The notes below the pieces were generated by a model, which was not told the DNA's origin, searched no databases, and worked only from the letters and a program-made list of their open reading frames with translations. From positions 1 through 64,000 of the forward strand of contig NZ_JACHEM010000013.1 in the NCBI RefSeq assembly GCF_014207445.1: a DNA stretch of 64,000 nucleotides. The letters run 5' to 3'. Within the stretch, counting starts at the first letter, position 1. The number at the start of each line of letters is the position of its first letter. The position numbers and the translations under genes are program-made. This DNA comes from Streptomyces candidus. GTDB lineage: Bacteria > Actinomycetota > Actinomycetes > Streptomycetales > Streptomycetaceae. This document shows, piece after piece, positions 45,701-53,137 of the stretch.

Positions 45701-45863
45701 CAGCAACCGGCAGATCGCCGAAGAGCTGTACATCTCGCCCAAGACCGCGAGCGTCCACGTCTCCAACATCCTGGCCAAGCTGGAGGTGACCGGGCGGGGC
45801 GAGGCGGCGGCGCTCGCCCACCGGCTCGACCTGTTCAAGGAGGAGGAGCCGGCGACTCCGTGA
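42714..45863 (+). CDS. Large ATP-binding LuxR-family (LAL) transcriptional regulator
   Basis: 1049 residues. An N-terminal AAA domain (FVGRTGELSTL, Walker A LLLGGEAGVGKTRL, Walker B-like TVVLVLEDLHWAD) is followed by a long helical TPR-like middle. The C-terminal LuxR helix-turn-helix is LTPRERDVLRLVAAGRSNRQIAEELYISPKT (key residues T, E, V, L, G, N, I, A, S, T). LAL regulators are activators of antibiotic and sugar-use genes. An unusual His/Glu/Ala/Pro-rich insert (DQHPERDHGHTEEG...APTPAPAP) sits after the P-loop. The start is uncertain: ATG 42714 or GTG 42726, neither with a good ribosome binding site. No biosynthetic cluster is adjacent, so the target is unknown. Confidence 0.9.
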   Translation: MLGVVETRSVSPVFVGRTGELSTLTDALARATAGEPQALLLGGEAGVGKTRLVEEFLDQLHGDQHPERDHGHTEEGATAAAPTPAPAPVVALGACVEIGAEGLPFAPFSAALRALHRLLPDELAAAAAGQEDELARLLPELYEGPTYAAHTPRAAAPAEDATARLFELAVRLLERLAAERTVVLVLEDLHWADASTRNLLAYLFRTLRTGRLLVLGTYRADDIHRRHPLRPLLAELDRLRTVRRIDLPRFTRDEVDRQLAGILASVPQPAVVDEVFGRSDGNAFFVEELAVSMGAGCRTGLTDSLRDLLLVRVEALPEDAQKVVRIVAEGGSTVEYRLLLAVAGLDEDELIGALRAAVGANLLQAAPDGDSYRFRHSLVREAVSDDLLPGERSRLNRRFAQALEANPSLVRSGERSTRLASYWYAAHDPAKALPAVLVAAVEARKRHARVEQLRLLERALELWDDVPQEVRAKLRPIDFAEVYPPCGCDPATTPLRYLDLMAEAAVAARLGGERERALKLAKRALRLLDEESGPERTEADALRAAWFWIQRSKVVLGLARGDGRAELGTAQELVRGLPPSAVHADILAQVAGWQMLYEPGPEAITIAEQAVSYARMVGAEDTELNARITLGGLMIDSGDVEAGLADLRAVRDRARELNLITVVNRCYTNLPSHLESVGRSRESAEICTEGVAYARAHGFADAEHWVLGNQAESFFALGRWSDIAANLRLAERATPSARPRGLIAVRQAELALGTGDFTVAAEQLTVATNCFGPYDVMPQHMLPLHRIALALAAHEGRILDVRAEFARAADGGFRLGTHRFAWPVLLEAATAEADARTVPAAEPGRSEALALIRSHAKRLATGVPLWRAHELWVRGELRRAEGTDTPDDWSEAVTAFEALERPYDLARVRLRWAHSLLVAGGRAADRDRAAELLRLAGAVAGHLGARPLAEQVTALARRTRAVKAPALTHETPGTRTPAFRLTPRERDVLRLVAAGRSNRQIAEELYISPKTASVHVSNILAKLEVTGRGEAAALAHRLDLFKEEEPATP

Positions 45864-45942
45864 GCGGAATGTCCGGGCGAGGGCGCCGGCACGGAGGGGA
45901 GCCGCCGACTCGGTGCGCCATGCGGCCGGGCGGGAGTGCCGG

Positions 45943-47115
45943 CTACTTGACGGTGACCTTGAGGACCCGGTCGTCGCCCGGCTCCGGCGTCCCCCGCGAG
46001 TCCGTCTCGCTGGTGACGAGGAGGAGCTGATCGCCGCCGACGGCCAGCACCGTGCGCAGCCGCCCGTACTTCTCCGTGAGGAAGGCCTGCGGTGCGGCCA
46101 CCGGCTTCGCCCCGGCCAGCGGCACCCGCCACAGCCGTTCGCCGCGCAGCCCGGCCACCCACACCGACCCCTCGGCGAACGCGATCCCGCTCGGTGAGGC
46201 CTCGGAGGTCCTCCACTGGGCGACCGGGTCGACGAACCCCTCCTTGCCGCCCTTGCCCTCCACCGTCGGCCACCCGTAGTTCCGGCCCGGCTCGATCAGG
46301 TTCAGCTCGTCCCAGGTGTCCTGGCCGAATTCCGCCGCCCACAGCCGGCGGTCGGCGTCCCAGGCGAGGCCCTGGACGTTGCGGTGGCCCAGGGAGTACA
46401 CCACCGAATCCGCGGACGGATTGCCGTGCACGGGCTGCCCGTCGGGCGTCATCCGCAGGATCTTCCCGGCGAGCGACTTCGGGTCCTGCGAGAGACCGCG
46501 CTCGCCGGTCTCGCCGGTGCCCGCGTACAACATCTTGTCGGGGCCGAACGCGATCCGACCGCCGTTGTGCGTCACCCCCTTGGGGATGCCCTTGAACACC
46601 GTGTCCGGGGCGCCGAGCTGCTGGCCGGGAGGGCGCTTGTCGTCGTAGCGCATGCGGGCGATGCGGTTGTCCGACGCGGTGGTGAAGTACGCGTAGACCT
46701 GCTGGTCCTTCGCGTACGAGGGGGACAGCGCGAGCCCCATCAGGCCGCCCTCGCCGTCCGGGGACGCCCCGCCGACCCTGCCCACCGGGGTGAGCTTGCC
46801 GGTCTCGGCGTCGACCCGGGTGAGGGTGGTCTCGTCGCGGGACGAGACCAGGAGGTCGCCGTCGGGCAACGCGGCGACGCCCCAGGGGGACTTGAGGCCC
46901 TCGGCGAGCGTGCCGGTCACGGAGGCGGAGCCTTGGGCGGGGGCACCGGACGGGGAGGCGGGGGCGGGGGTGACGGGGCCGGACGCGGACCCGGACGCGG
47001 AACTCGTGCTCGGGCCGGGGGATGCGGCGGGGCCGCCGGGGCCCTGGCCGGAACACGCGGCCAGGCACAGGAGCGCTCCGGCCGTGACACCGGCCACCAT
47101 CTGGGGATGTCGCAC
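45943..47115 (-). CDS. PQQ-dependent sugar dehydrogenase-like lipoprotein
   Basis: 390 residues. A lipoprotein signal peptide ends in the lipobox LAAC at Cys21, followed by a Ser/Pro/Ala-rich linker to about residue 65. The rest is a six-bladed glucose/sorbosone dehydrogenase-type propeller: LKSPWGVAALPDGDLLVSSRDE, GGLMGLALSPSYA, THNGGRIAFGPDKMLYAGTGE, SLGHRNVQGLAWD, EFGQDTWDELNLIEPGRNYGWP. Whether it binds PQQ is not clear from sequence; it would act on the outer face of the membrane. It converges with the LAL regulator gene. The 253 nt upstream are C-rich low-complexity DNA. Confidence 0.9.
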   Translation of the reverse strand: MRHPQMVAGVTAGALLCLAACSGQGPGGPAASPGPSTSSASGSASGPVTPAPASPSGAPAQGSASVTGTLAEGLKSPWGVAALPDGDLLVSSRDETTLTRVDAETGKLTPVGRVGGASPDGEGGLMGLALSPSYAKDQQVYAYFTTASDNRIARMRYDDKRPPGQQLGAPDTVFKGIPKGVTHNGGRIAFGPDKMLYAGTGETGERGLSQDPKSLAGKILRMTPDGQPVHGNPSADSVVYSLGHRNVQGLAWDADRRLWAAEFGQDTWDELNLIEPGRNYGWPTVEGKGGKEGFVDPVAQWRTSEASPSGIAFAEGSVWVAGLRGERLWRVPLAGAKPVAAPQAFLTEKYGRLRTVLAVGGDQLLLVTSETDSRGTPEPGDDRVLKVTVK

Positions 47116-47368
47116 GATGAATTCCCTCCACTCAGCGGATCCCCCATGTTCCTACAACCCCACCCCACCACCACCCCACGCAACACACCCGCCGCAGCGC
47201 CCTTGGGCGGCGGGGCCGCCGCCGCCCCAGGGGGCGGAACGGGCGGGCAAAGGGGCGGCCCCCGCGGAGCGTCCGGCCCCGCGCCTGCGCCCACCCCGCC
47301 CCTGCGCCCGCCCCGCCCCTGCGCCCACTCCCGGTCCCGCTCGCCCCCGCCCCCAAAGTCCCGTCCCC

Positions 47369-48391
47369 TCAGTCCCACGACCCCCGCGCCCCCGGCAACC
47401 CCGCGATCTCCTCCAAGTCCCCCTCCGTCAGCACCAGCGCGGACGCCCCCGCGTTCTCCCGCACCCACTTCTCCCTCTTGGTCCCCGGCACCGGAATCAC
47501 CCCCCGCCCCCGCGACAGCACCCACGCCAGCGCCACCTGCGCCGGGCTCACCTCCGGCCCGTGCCGCCGGGCCACCCGGCGAAGGCCCGCCACCACCGGC
47601 TGGTTCGCGGCCATCATCTCCGCGGTGAAGCGGGGGTGCCGGGCCCGCACGTCGTCCGGTTCGAAACCCCCGCCCGTCGTCAGCGTCCCGGTCAGGTAGC
47701 CGTTGCCCAGCGGCATCGCGGCCAGCAGACCGACGCCGCGCGCCTCGCACCACGGCAGGAGCCGCTCCAGCGCCTCGGGCGACCACACCGAGAGCTCCGC
47801 CTGCACCGCGCTCACCGGGAAGACCTGCTGCACGCGGTCCAGTTGGCGGATCGTTCCGTCGTGCAGCCCGCCGCGCACCGGCCTTCCGACGCCCGTGCCG
47901 GACCGCCGGGAGGCCCGTGCGCCCACCGCGCACAGCCCCAACGCCCGCACCTTGCCCGCCCGTACGAGATCCGCCATCGCGCCCCAGGTCTCCTCGATGG
48001 GGACCTCGGGGTCGGCCCGGTGCAGCTGGTAGAGGTCGATCACGTCGGTCTGGAGGCGGCGGAGCGAGGCGTCGCAGGCCCGCCGCACGTACGCCGGACG
48101 GCCGTTGGCGACGACGTGCTGATCCCCGACGAGCAGACCGACCTTCGTCGACACGAAGGCCTCCGCCCGCCGCTGGCGCAACACCCGCCCCAGCAGGAGT
48201 TCGTTGGTGAACGGGCCGTACATGTCGGCGGTGTCGAGCAGGTTCGTGCCCCGGTCGAGCGCCGCGTGCAGGGCTCGCACCGATTCCTCGCCGCGCTGCT
48301 GCGAGCCGGTGTAGGCCCAGCTCATCGGCATGCAGCCGAGCCCGATCGCGCCCACTTCGAGCGCCGTTGCCCCGATTGTCCTGCGCTCCAC
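47369..48391 (-). CDS. Aldo/keto reductase
   Basis: 340 residues. The catalytic tetrad can be seen: Asp and Tyr in NLLDTADMYGPFTNE, Lys in VSTKVGLL, His in YQLHRADPEVP. The C-terminal NADPH-binding part VIPVPGTKREKWVREN is present. It reduces aldehydes or ketones with NADPH; the substrate is unknown. I chose GTG 48391 (VERRTIGATALEVGAIGLGCMPMSW) because the family starts there and GGAGGGG lies 11 nt upstream. It is divergent from the 2-hydroxyacid dehydrogenase gene. Confidence 0.93.
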   Translation of the reverse strand: MERRTIGATALEVGAIGLGCMPMSWAYTGSQQRGEESVRALHAALDRGTNLLDTADMYGPFTNELLLGRVLRQRRAEAFVSTKVGLLVGDQHVVANGRPAYVRRACDASLRRLQTDVIDLYQLHRADPEVPIEETWGAMADLVRAGKVRALGLCAVGARASRRSGTGVGRPVRGGLHDGTIRQLDRVQQVFPVSAVQAELSVWSPEALERLLPWCEARGVGLLAAMPLGNGYLTGTLTTGGGFEPDDVRARHPRFTAEMMAANQPVVAGLRRVARRHGPEVSPAQVALAWVLSRGRGVIPVPGTKREKWVRENAGASALVLTEGDLEEIAGLPGARGSWD

Positions 48392-48481
48392 GTTGGCCCG
48401 TACCCCTCCGTCTGCACCCCCCGACCGCACCTCCCCAAACTAACCGTTGCTGGTCAGGGCGGTTCGCATAGCCTCCTGAGC

Positions 48482-49459
48482 ATGACGAACAACATGACCG
48501 GCAAGCCTGCCGCCGACGTGTGGCTGCCCATGGAACCCGCCGGGATCAGCGGTCTCCCCGACGCGGCCGCCTGCGGCCTCACCTACCGGGTCTGGGACGG
48601 CCTCCAGGACTTCCCGGCCGACCCCGCCGACTGTGCCTTCTACGTCGTCCCGTACATGAAGGGACCCGAGATAGCGATGCGGCCGCTGCCGCTGATGAGC
48701 CGCCTGCGGGCCGTGCAGACGCTGTCCGCGGGCGTCGATCACGTCCAGGGCGGCCTGCGGGCCGGCCTCCACTCGGGCGTACGGCTGTGCAACGCCCGCG
48801 GGGTGCACGAGGCGAGCACCGCGGAGCTGACCCTCGCGCTCGTCCTGGCCTCGCTGCGCGGCATCCCCGGCTTCGTGGAGGGGCAGCGCAAGGAGGAGTG
48901 GCGGTCGGGGTTCTACCCGGCGCTGGCCGACAAGTCCGTACTGATCGTCGGGTACGGGTCCATCGGCGCGGCCATCGAGGACCGGCTCGCTCCCTTCGAG
49001 TGCGCGCGGGTGGCGCGGGTGGCGCGCTCCGCGCGCACCACCGCGCGCGGCGACGTGCACGCGTTCACCGAACTGCCGGCGCTGCTGCCGGACGCGGACG
49101 TGGTGATACTGTCGACCCCGCTCACCGACGCCACGACCGGCATGGCCGACGCCGCCTTCCTGGAGCGGATGAAGGACGGCGCGCTGCTCGTGAACGTCTC
49201 GCGCGGGCCCGTCGTCGACACCAAGGCCCTCCTCGTGGAACTGGAGGCGGGGCGGCTGCGGGCCGCGCTCGACGTCACGGACCCGGAGCCGCTGCCGCCG
49301 GGCCACCCGCTGTGGCACGCGCCGGGCGTCCTGATCAGTCCGCACGTCGGCGGCAGCACCTCCGCGTTCATGCCCCGCGCCAAGCGCCTGCTGGCCGCCC
49401 AGTTGACCAGGTACGCGGCCGGGGAGCCGCTCGACAACGTCGTCCAGACCGTCGGCTGA
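48482..49459 (+). CDS. D-isomer-specific 2-hydroxyacid dehydrogenase
   Basis: 325 residues. The NAD-binding motif is IVGYGSIGAAI. The catalytic residues are Arg in LVNVSRGPVVDT, Glu in DVTDPEPLPPGHPLW and His in ISPHVGGSTS. It would reduce a 2-keto acid such as glyoxylate or hydroxypyruvate with NAD(P)H; the substrate is unassigned. TTGCTG (48447-48452) and TAGCCT (48469-48474) with a 16-bp spacer form a possible promoter that places transcription start almost at the ATG. Confidence 0.93.
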   Translation: MTNNMTGKPAADVWLPMEPAGISGLPDAAACGLTYRVWDGLQDFPADPADCAFYVVPYMKGPEIAMRPLPLMSRLRAVQTLSAGVDHVQGGLRAGLHSGVRLCNARGVHEASTAELTLALVLASLRGIPGFVEGQRKEEWRSGFYPALADKSVLIVGYGSIGAAIEDRLAPFECARVARVARSARTTARGDVHAFTELPALLPDADVVILSTPLTDATTGMADAAFLERMKDGALLVNVSRGPVVDTKALLVELEAGRLRAALDVTDPEPLPPGHPLWHAPGVLISPHVGGSTSAFMPRAKRLLAAQLTRYAAGEPLDNVVQTVG

Positions 49460-49792
49460 CCCTCCGCGCGGCCCTGTGAGCCCCCGCGCCCGGATCGCTG
49501 CGCACTGCCGAGAACTCCCCTCTTCGAACACTCTCCGGAGCCGTCCGGGCGCAGCCGGTTTCCGTATTCCCGCTGGTAGTTACGGAGCGTAGAGGGACTA
49601 TGTCCCTGAGTGACGAGACTGGTGTATCGTCCCGACCTAGGGGCCGCGCCGTGGACCACACCCACGGCGCTGGGGAGCACGACGGACAGGGCAAGGGGGG
49701 CGACGGACGATGCACGGCCAATGGAGAGACGATCCGACGCGGCGGAGCCACCGGCAGCGGTGCCGCCCGAAACCCCCGTCCGGGGAGGCCCG
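49460..49792 (+). promoter_or_regulatory. Leader/promoter region of the GGDEF gene with BldD-like box and inverted repeat
   Basis: 333 nt. TTACGGAGCGTAG at 49580-49592 resembles the BldD consensus (T.AC.C(A/T)G.GT.A) with two mismatches. Immediately downstream AGGGAC-TAT-GTCCCT (49593-49607) is a perfect inverted repeat. The reading frame of the GGDEF gene is open through part of this region from GTG 49610, so the boundary between leader and gene depends on the true start. Confidence 0.4.
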
Positions 49793-52700
49793 GTGAGCAC
49801 CCCCGGAGCCTTGATGGCCCACCCTCCCGCCCCCGACGGAACGGGCGGCGGCGAGCGGACCGACCCGGACGGCGGGGTGGAGAGGGGCGGTGCCGGATTC
49901 AGCCTGCTGACCCAGCTCGGGCTCGCCGTGCTCTGCGGAGGATACGCCGCCGGCTCGGCGCTCGGCTGGGGCTCGCCGCAACTCGCGCTGATCATGGGCG
50001 ACTTCGGCCTCGCCGCAGCCGCCCTGGTCGCCGCCGTCTCCTGTTTCCTGTACGCACGTTCCAGGGAGAGCCGCTTCCGCCCCGCCTGGCTGCTGTTCGC
50101 GCTCTCCTCCCTGATGGCGGCCGGCGGGAACGCGGTCTGGGGCTGGTACGAGGTGGTGCTCAGGCGCCCGGTGCCGGCCCCTTCGCTCGCCGACTTCTTC
50201 TTCCTCTGCTTCGGGCCGCCCGCCATCATCGGCCTGCTCGTGCTCGCCAAACGACCCGTCACCAGGGCCGGCTGGATCTGCCTGGCGCTCGACGCCTGGC
50301 TGATCGCCGGCTCCCTGCTGACGCTCTCCTGGAGCCTGGCGCTCGCGCACACCGCGGACCTCAAGGGCGCGAACACGGCGCACGCCGCGCTCTCACTGGC
50401 GTACCCGCTGCTGGACATCGCGCTCGTCAGCATGGTCCTGGCGCTGCACTTCCGGCGTTCCTCGGCCAACCGGACCGCCATCAACACGGCGATCGCGGCG
50501 CTCGCGATGACCGTGCTGTGCGACGCCCTGTTCACCTCGCCGCTGTTGCGCGAGAACTACCACTCCGGTCAGATCCTCGACGCGGGCTGGTTCGCCGGGT
50601 CGCTGCTCCTCGCGTACGCCCCGTGGGGAGTGCGCAGGACCGCCCCGCGGTGGTCCGAGCCGCCGTCGCACGGACCCGCCCACGGCCCGCAGAGCCACCC
50701 GCGTGCGCACGGCCCGCACACCTCCCGCGCCCCGCACGCGCGGGCCGTGCGCGGCAACCTCAGCCGTCCCATCGCCGGTTCGCTCGCCGCGCTCACCCCC
50801 TACCTCGCGGCCGCCGTCTGCGTCCTGGGCATCCTCTACAACGTCATGGACGGCCACCGGCTCGACCGGGTGGTCCTCTTCACGGCCTGCACGGTCGTAC
50901 TGGCCCTGGTGGTCCGCCAGGGCATCATGCTCGTCGACAACATCTCCCTCACCCAGGAGCTGGCCCAGAAGGAGAGCCACTTCCGCTCCCTGGTGCAGGG
51001 CTCCAGCGACGTCATCATGATCGCCGCCCCGACGGGGATACTGCGCTACGTCAGTCCCGCCGCCAACGGTGTCTACGGCCGTGACGCGGAGGAACTCGTC
51101 GGTTCCGAGCTGGCGTCGATCATCCATCCCGAAGACCTCGGCTCCGTTGTCCACGAGGTGCGGCGCTTCCTCGCCGCCTCCCCCGTGGAAGAGCCCACCA
51201 CCCGTATCGAATGCCGCTTCAAGTCCGGTTCGGGGGACTGGCTCAACGTCGAGTCCACCGTCAACCGGCACCAGGGCGGCCTCATCTTCAACAGCCGCGA
51301 CGTCACCGAACGGGTACGCCTCCAGGCCCAGTTGCAGCACAACGCCGAGCACGACCCGCTCACCGACCTCCCCAACCGGGCCCTGTTCACCAAACGGGTC
51401 CGGCAGGCGCTGACCGGGCGCCGGGCCACCGACCCCGGCACCGCCGTCCTGTTCATCGACCTCGACGGCTTCAAGGCGGTGAACGACCGACTGGGTCATC
51501 AGGCCGGTGACGAGCTGCTGATCCAGGCGGCCCACCGGCTCCAGGACTCGGTACGGATCGGGGACACCGCCGCCCGGCTCGGCGGCGACGAGTTCGCCGC
51601 GCTCATCCTCGGCGACGGCACCCGCGACCAGACCGCCCGCGAGTACCAGGTGTGCGAGATCGCCGACCGCCTGCGCCTCACGCTTTCCCAGCCGTACAAG
51701 GTGGACGGCAACGATGTCCGGGTCGCCGCCTCCATCGGCGTCGCCTTCGCCGAGCCCGGCATCACCCCCACCGACCTCATGCGCAACGCGGACCTCGCCA
51801 TGTACCGCGCCAAGGCGGGCGGCAAGGACCGCGTCGAGCTGTACGCCCCGCAGATGCAGGCCGAGGTGGTACGGCGCACGGAACTCGCCACGCGGCTGCG
51901 CTCCGCACTGCACGACGGCGAGTTCGCGCTCCTGCACCAGCCCGTCGTCAGCCTCGCCACCGGACGGGTCGCCGCCGTCGCCGCCCAGGCCCGCTGGCGC
52001 TCGGCGCAGGGCATCCTCTTCACCCCGGCCGAATTCCTCCGCGTCGCCGACGACAGCGACCGCACCGCCGAACTCGGCCGCTGGCTGCTGCAGGAAGCCG
52101 TGGAACAGGCCGCCGAACGCAACCGGGCCGGACACCCCGTTCCGGTCTCCGTCCGCCTCACCGCCCGTCGGCTCGTCGACCGGTCCATGCCGCTGGGCTC
52201 CGTCGAAGCCCTCCTCACCCGGCACGGGCTGCCCTCCGGCGCCCTGGTCATCGAGATCGCCGACAGCGACCCCCGGGTCTCCTTCGACGACCTGGAGCAG
52301 CGCCTGTCCGCGCTGCGCCGGCTCGGCGTACGGATCGCACTCGACGGCTTCGGCAGCGGGTGCGGGGCCATCAACGCGCTCCGCCGACTGCCCGTCGACG
52401 TACTGAAGCTCGACCGGAGCCTGGTGGAAGGGGTCGTGGAATCGGCCCGGCTGTACAAGATCACCAGTGGTCTGCTGCGCATCGCCGACGACCTCGGGAT
52501 GCAGTCCGTCGCGGACGGCGTGGACCTCCCCGAACAGGTGACCGCCCTGCGGGCGATGGGGTGCACACACGGACAGGGCATGGCCTTCTCCGGCCCGCTG
52601 GACGAGTACCGGCTGCGTCGCGCCCTGGTGCGCGGCGCCTACCCGGTGCCCGGCGCCCCGGGAGGGCACGGTGCTCCCGGCACGCCCGGGGGTCACGGTG

Positions 52701-52888
52701 CTCCGGGCGCGCCCGGTGGGCTCGGCGGGCTCCGGGTGCCCGGCGGTGCGGGCATCGGCAAGGGGGCCCCGCTGCCGGTCCTGACCGGCGGCCCGCTTCC
52801 CGTACGGCATGCGGGAGCGTCGGCCGTGGACTCGTTCACCCATCCGCCATTGCGCTCAAATACTGAGACGTCCGTCCCACCCACTTGA
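49793..52888 (+). CDS. Membrane PAS-GGDEF protein with degenerate EAL (CdgE-like)
   Basis: 1031 residues. About 35-380 hold eight or nine membrane helices, 395-505 a PAS domain (SHFRSLVQGSSDVIMIAAPTG; key residues F, S, D, I), then GGDEF (597-601) with an intact RxxD I-site (588-591). The EAL-like domain is degenerate: EAL is AQA, NVSP is SVRL, EITE is EIAD, DDFGTGY is DGFGSGC and AEGVE is ADGVD, so only c-di-GMP synthesis is expected. The C-terminus has a collagen-like G-A-P-G-G repeat. Its place before ilvB matches, from memory, CdgE of S. coelicolor. Start: GTG 49793 has GGGGAGG 4 nt upstream; GTG 49610 and ATG 49814 are alternatives. Confidence 0.88.
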   Translation: MSTPGALMAHPPAPDGTGGGERTDPDGGVERGGAGFSLLTQLGLAVLCGGYAAGSALGWGSPQLALIMGDFGLAAAALVAAVSCFLYARSRESRFRPAWLLFALSSLMAAGGNAVWGWYEVVLRRPVPAPSLADFFFLCFGPPAIIGLLVLAKRPVTRAGWICLALDAWLIAGSLLTLSWSLALAHTADLKGANTAHAALSLAYPLLDIALVSMVLALHFRRSSANRTAINTAIAALAMTVLCDALFTSPLLRENYHSGQILDAGWFAGSLLLAYAPWGVRRTAPRWSEPPSHGPAHGPQSHPRAHGPHTSRAPHARAVRGNLSRPIAGSLAALTPYLAAAVCVLGILYNVMDGHRLDRVVLFTACTVVLALVVRQGIMLVDNISLTQELAQKESHFRSLVQGSSDVIMIAAPTGILRYVSPAANGVYGRDAEELVGSELASIIHPEDLGSVVHEVRRFLAASPVEEPTTRIECRFKSGSGDWLNVESTVNRHQGGLIFNSRDVTERVRLQAQLQHNAEHDPLTDLPNRALFTKRVRQALTGRRATDPGTAVLFIDLDGFKAVNDRLGHQAGDELLIQAAHRLQDSVRIGDTAARLGGDEFAALILGDGTRDQTAREYQVCEIADRLRLTLSQPYKVDGNDVRVAASIGVAFAEPGITPTDLMRNADLAMYRAKAGGKDRVELYAPQMQAEVVRRTELATRLRSALHDGEFALLHQPVVSLATGRVAAVAAQARWRSAQGILFTPAEFLRVADDSDRTAELGRWLLQEAVEQAAERNRAGHPVPVSVRLTARRLVDRSMPLGSVEALLTRHGLPSGALVIEIADSDPRVSFDDLEQRLSALRRLGVRIALDGFGSGCGAINALRRLPVDVLKLDRSLVEGVVESARLYKITSGLLRIADDLGMQSVADGVDLPEQVTALRAMGCTHGQGMAFSGPLDEYRLRRALVRGAYPVPGAPGGHGAPGTPGGHGAPGAPGGLGGLRVPGGAGIGKGAPLPVLTGGPLPVRHAGASAVDSFTHPPLRSNTETSVPPT

Positions 52889-52921
52889 CACACCCCGTGC
52901 GCCGGAGGGAGGGTCAATGCC

Positions 52922-52963
52922 ATGCGCACCCGAATTCTCGTACTTGGAAAGCGCGTCGGCTGA
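52922..52963 (+). CDS. ilv leader peptide
   Basis: A 13-codon frame encodes MRTRILVLGKRVG, with consecutive Ile-Leu-Val-Leu codons (ATT CTC GTA CTT), followed by TGA. GGAGGGAGGG lies just upstream. The regulatory codons match exactly the end products of the ilvBNC pathway that follows. Ribosome stalling at these codons when branched-chain amino acids are scarce would control the downstream attenuator. A leader of this kind is known upstream of ilvB in S. coelicolor. Confidence 0.85.
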   Translation: MRTRILVLGKRVG

Positions 52964-53041
52964 AGCACGGTTCACCACTGAACCTGCTTGTCCCGCCCCG
53001 ACGCGCTCCCCTCGCTTGCCTCACGGCACGGGGGGTTTTTT
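52951..53041 (+). promoter_or_regulatory. ilvB transcription attenuator
   Basis: The end of the leader peptide gene (GCGCGTCG, 52951-52958) can pair with CGACGCGC (52999-53006). Between them lies the hairpin GGTTCA-CCAC-TGAACC (52969-52984). A terminator-like structure uses CCCCG (52996-53000) with CGGGG (53029-53033) and is followed by TTTTTT (53036-53041). The two pairings share bases 52999-53000, so they exclude each other. Which one forms when the ribosome stalls cannot be settled by eye. Confidence 0.75.
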
Positions 53042-53137
53042 GTTGCACCAGTGCCGCCCGAACCGCCGCCCGAAACCTCTCAAAAGACTCGTCTCCCACC
53101 CTCAGCTCACACCCTCAGCTTCGAGAAGAGAACGCCG

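Noticed and set aside
42315..45821. 1168-residue minus-strand frame opposite the LAL regulator
   Set aside because: The plus-strand gene has clear AAA and LuxR domains and the right codon bias; the antisense product has no recognisable domain.
47270..47345. C-rich tandem stretch (CCCGCCCCTGCGCC-like units) considered as a repeat element
   Set aside because: Irregular low-complexity DNA without defined unit or flanking duplication.
46790..48481. Long upstream extension of the 2-hydroxyacid dehydrogenase frame
   Set aside because: It overlaps two convincing minus-strand genes; the family begins at ATG 48482.
52640..52760. Collagen-like GAPGG repeats at the end of the GGDEF protein as a separate gene or mobile repeat
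   Set aside because: They are in frame with the gene and read as a low-complexity C-terminal tail.
52885..52913. TTGACA at 52885-52890 as -35 of an ilv promoter
   Set aside because: The region 16-18 bp downstream is GGAGGG, not a -10 box; the true ilv promoter is probably inside or upstream of the end of the preceding gene.
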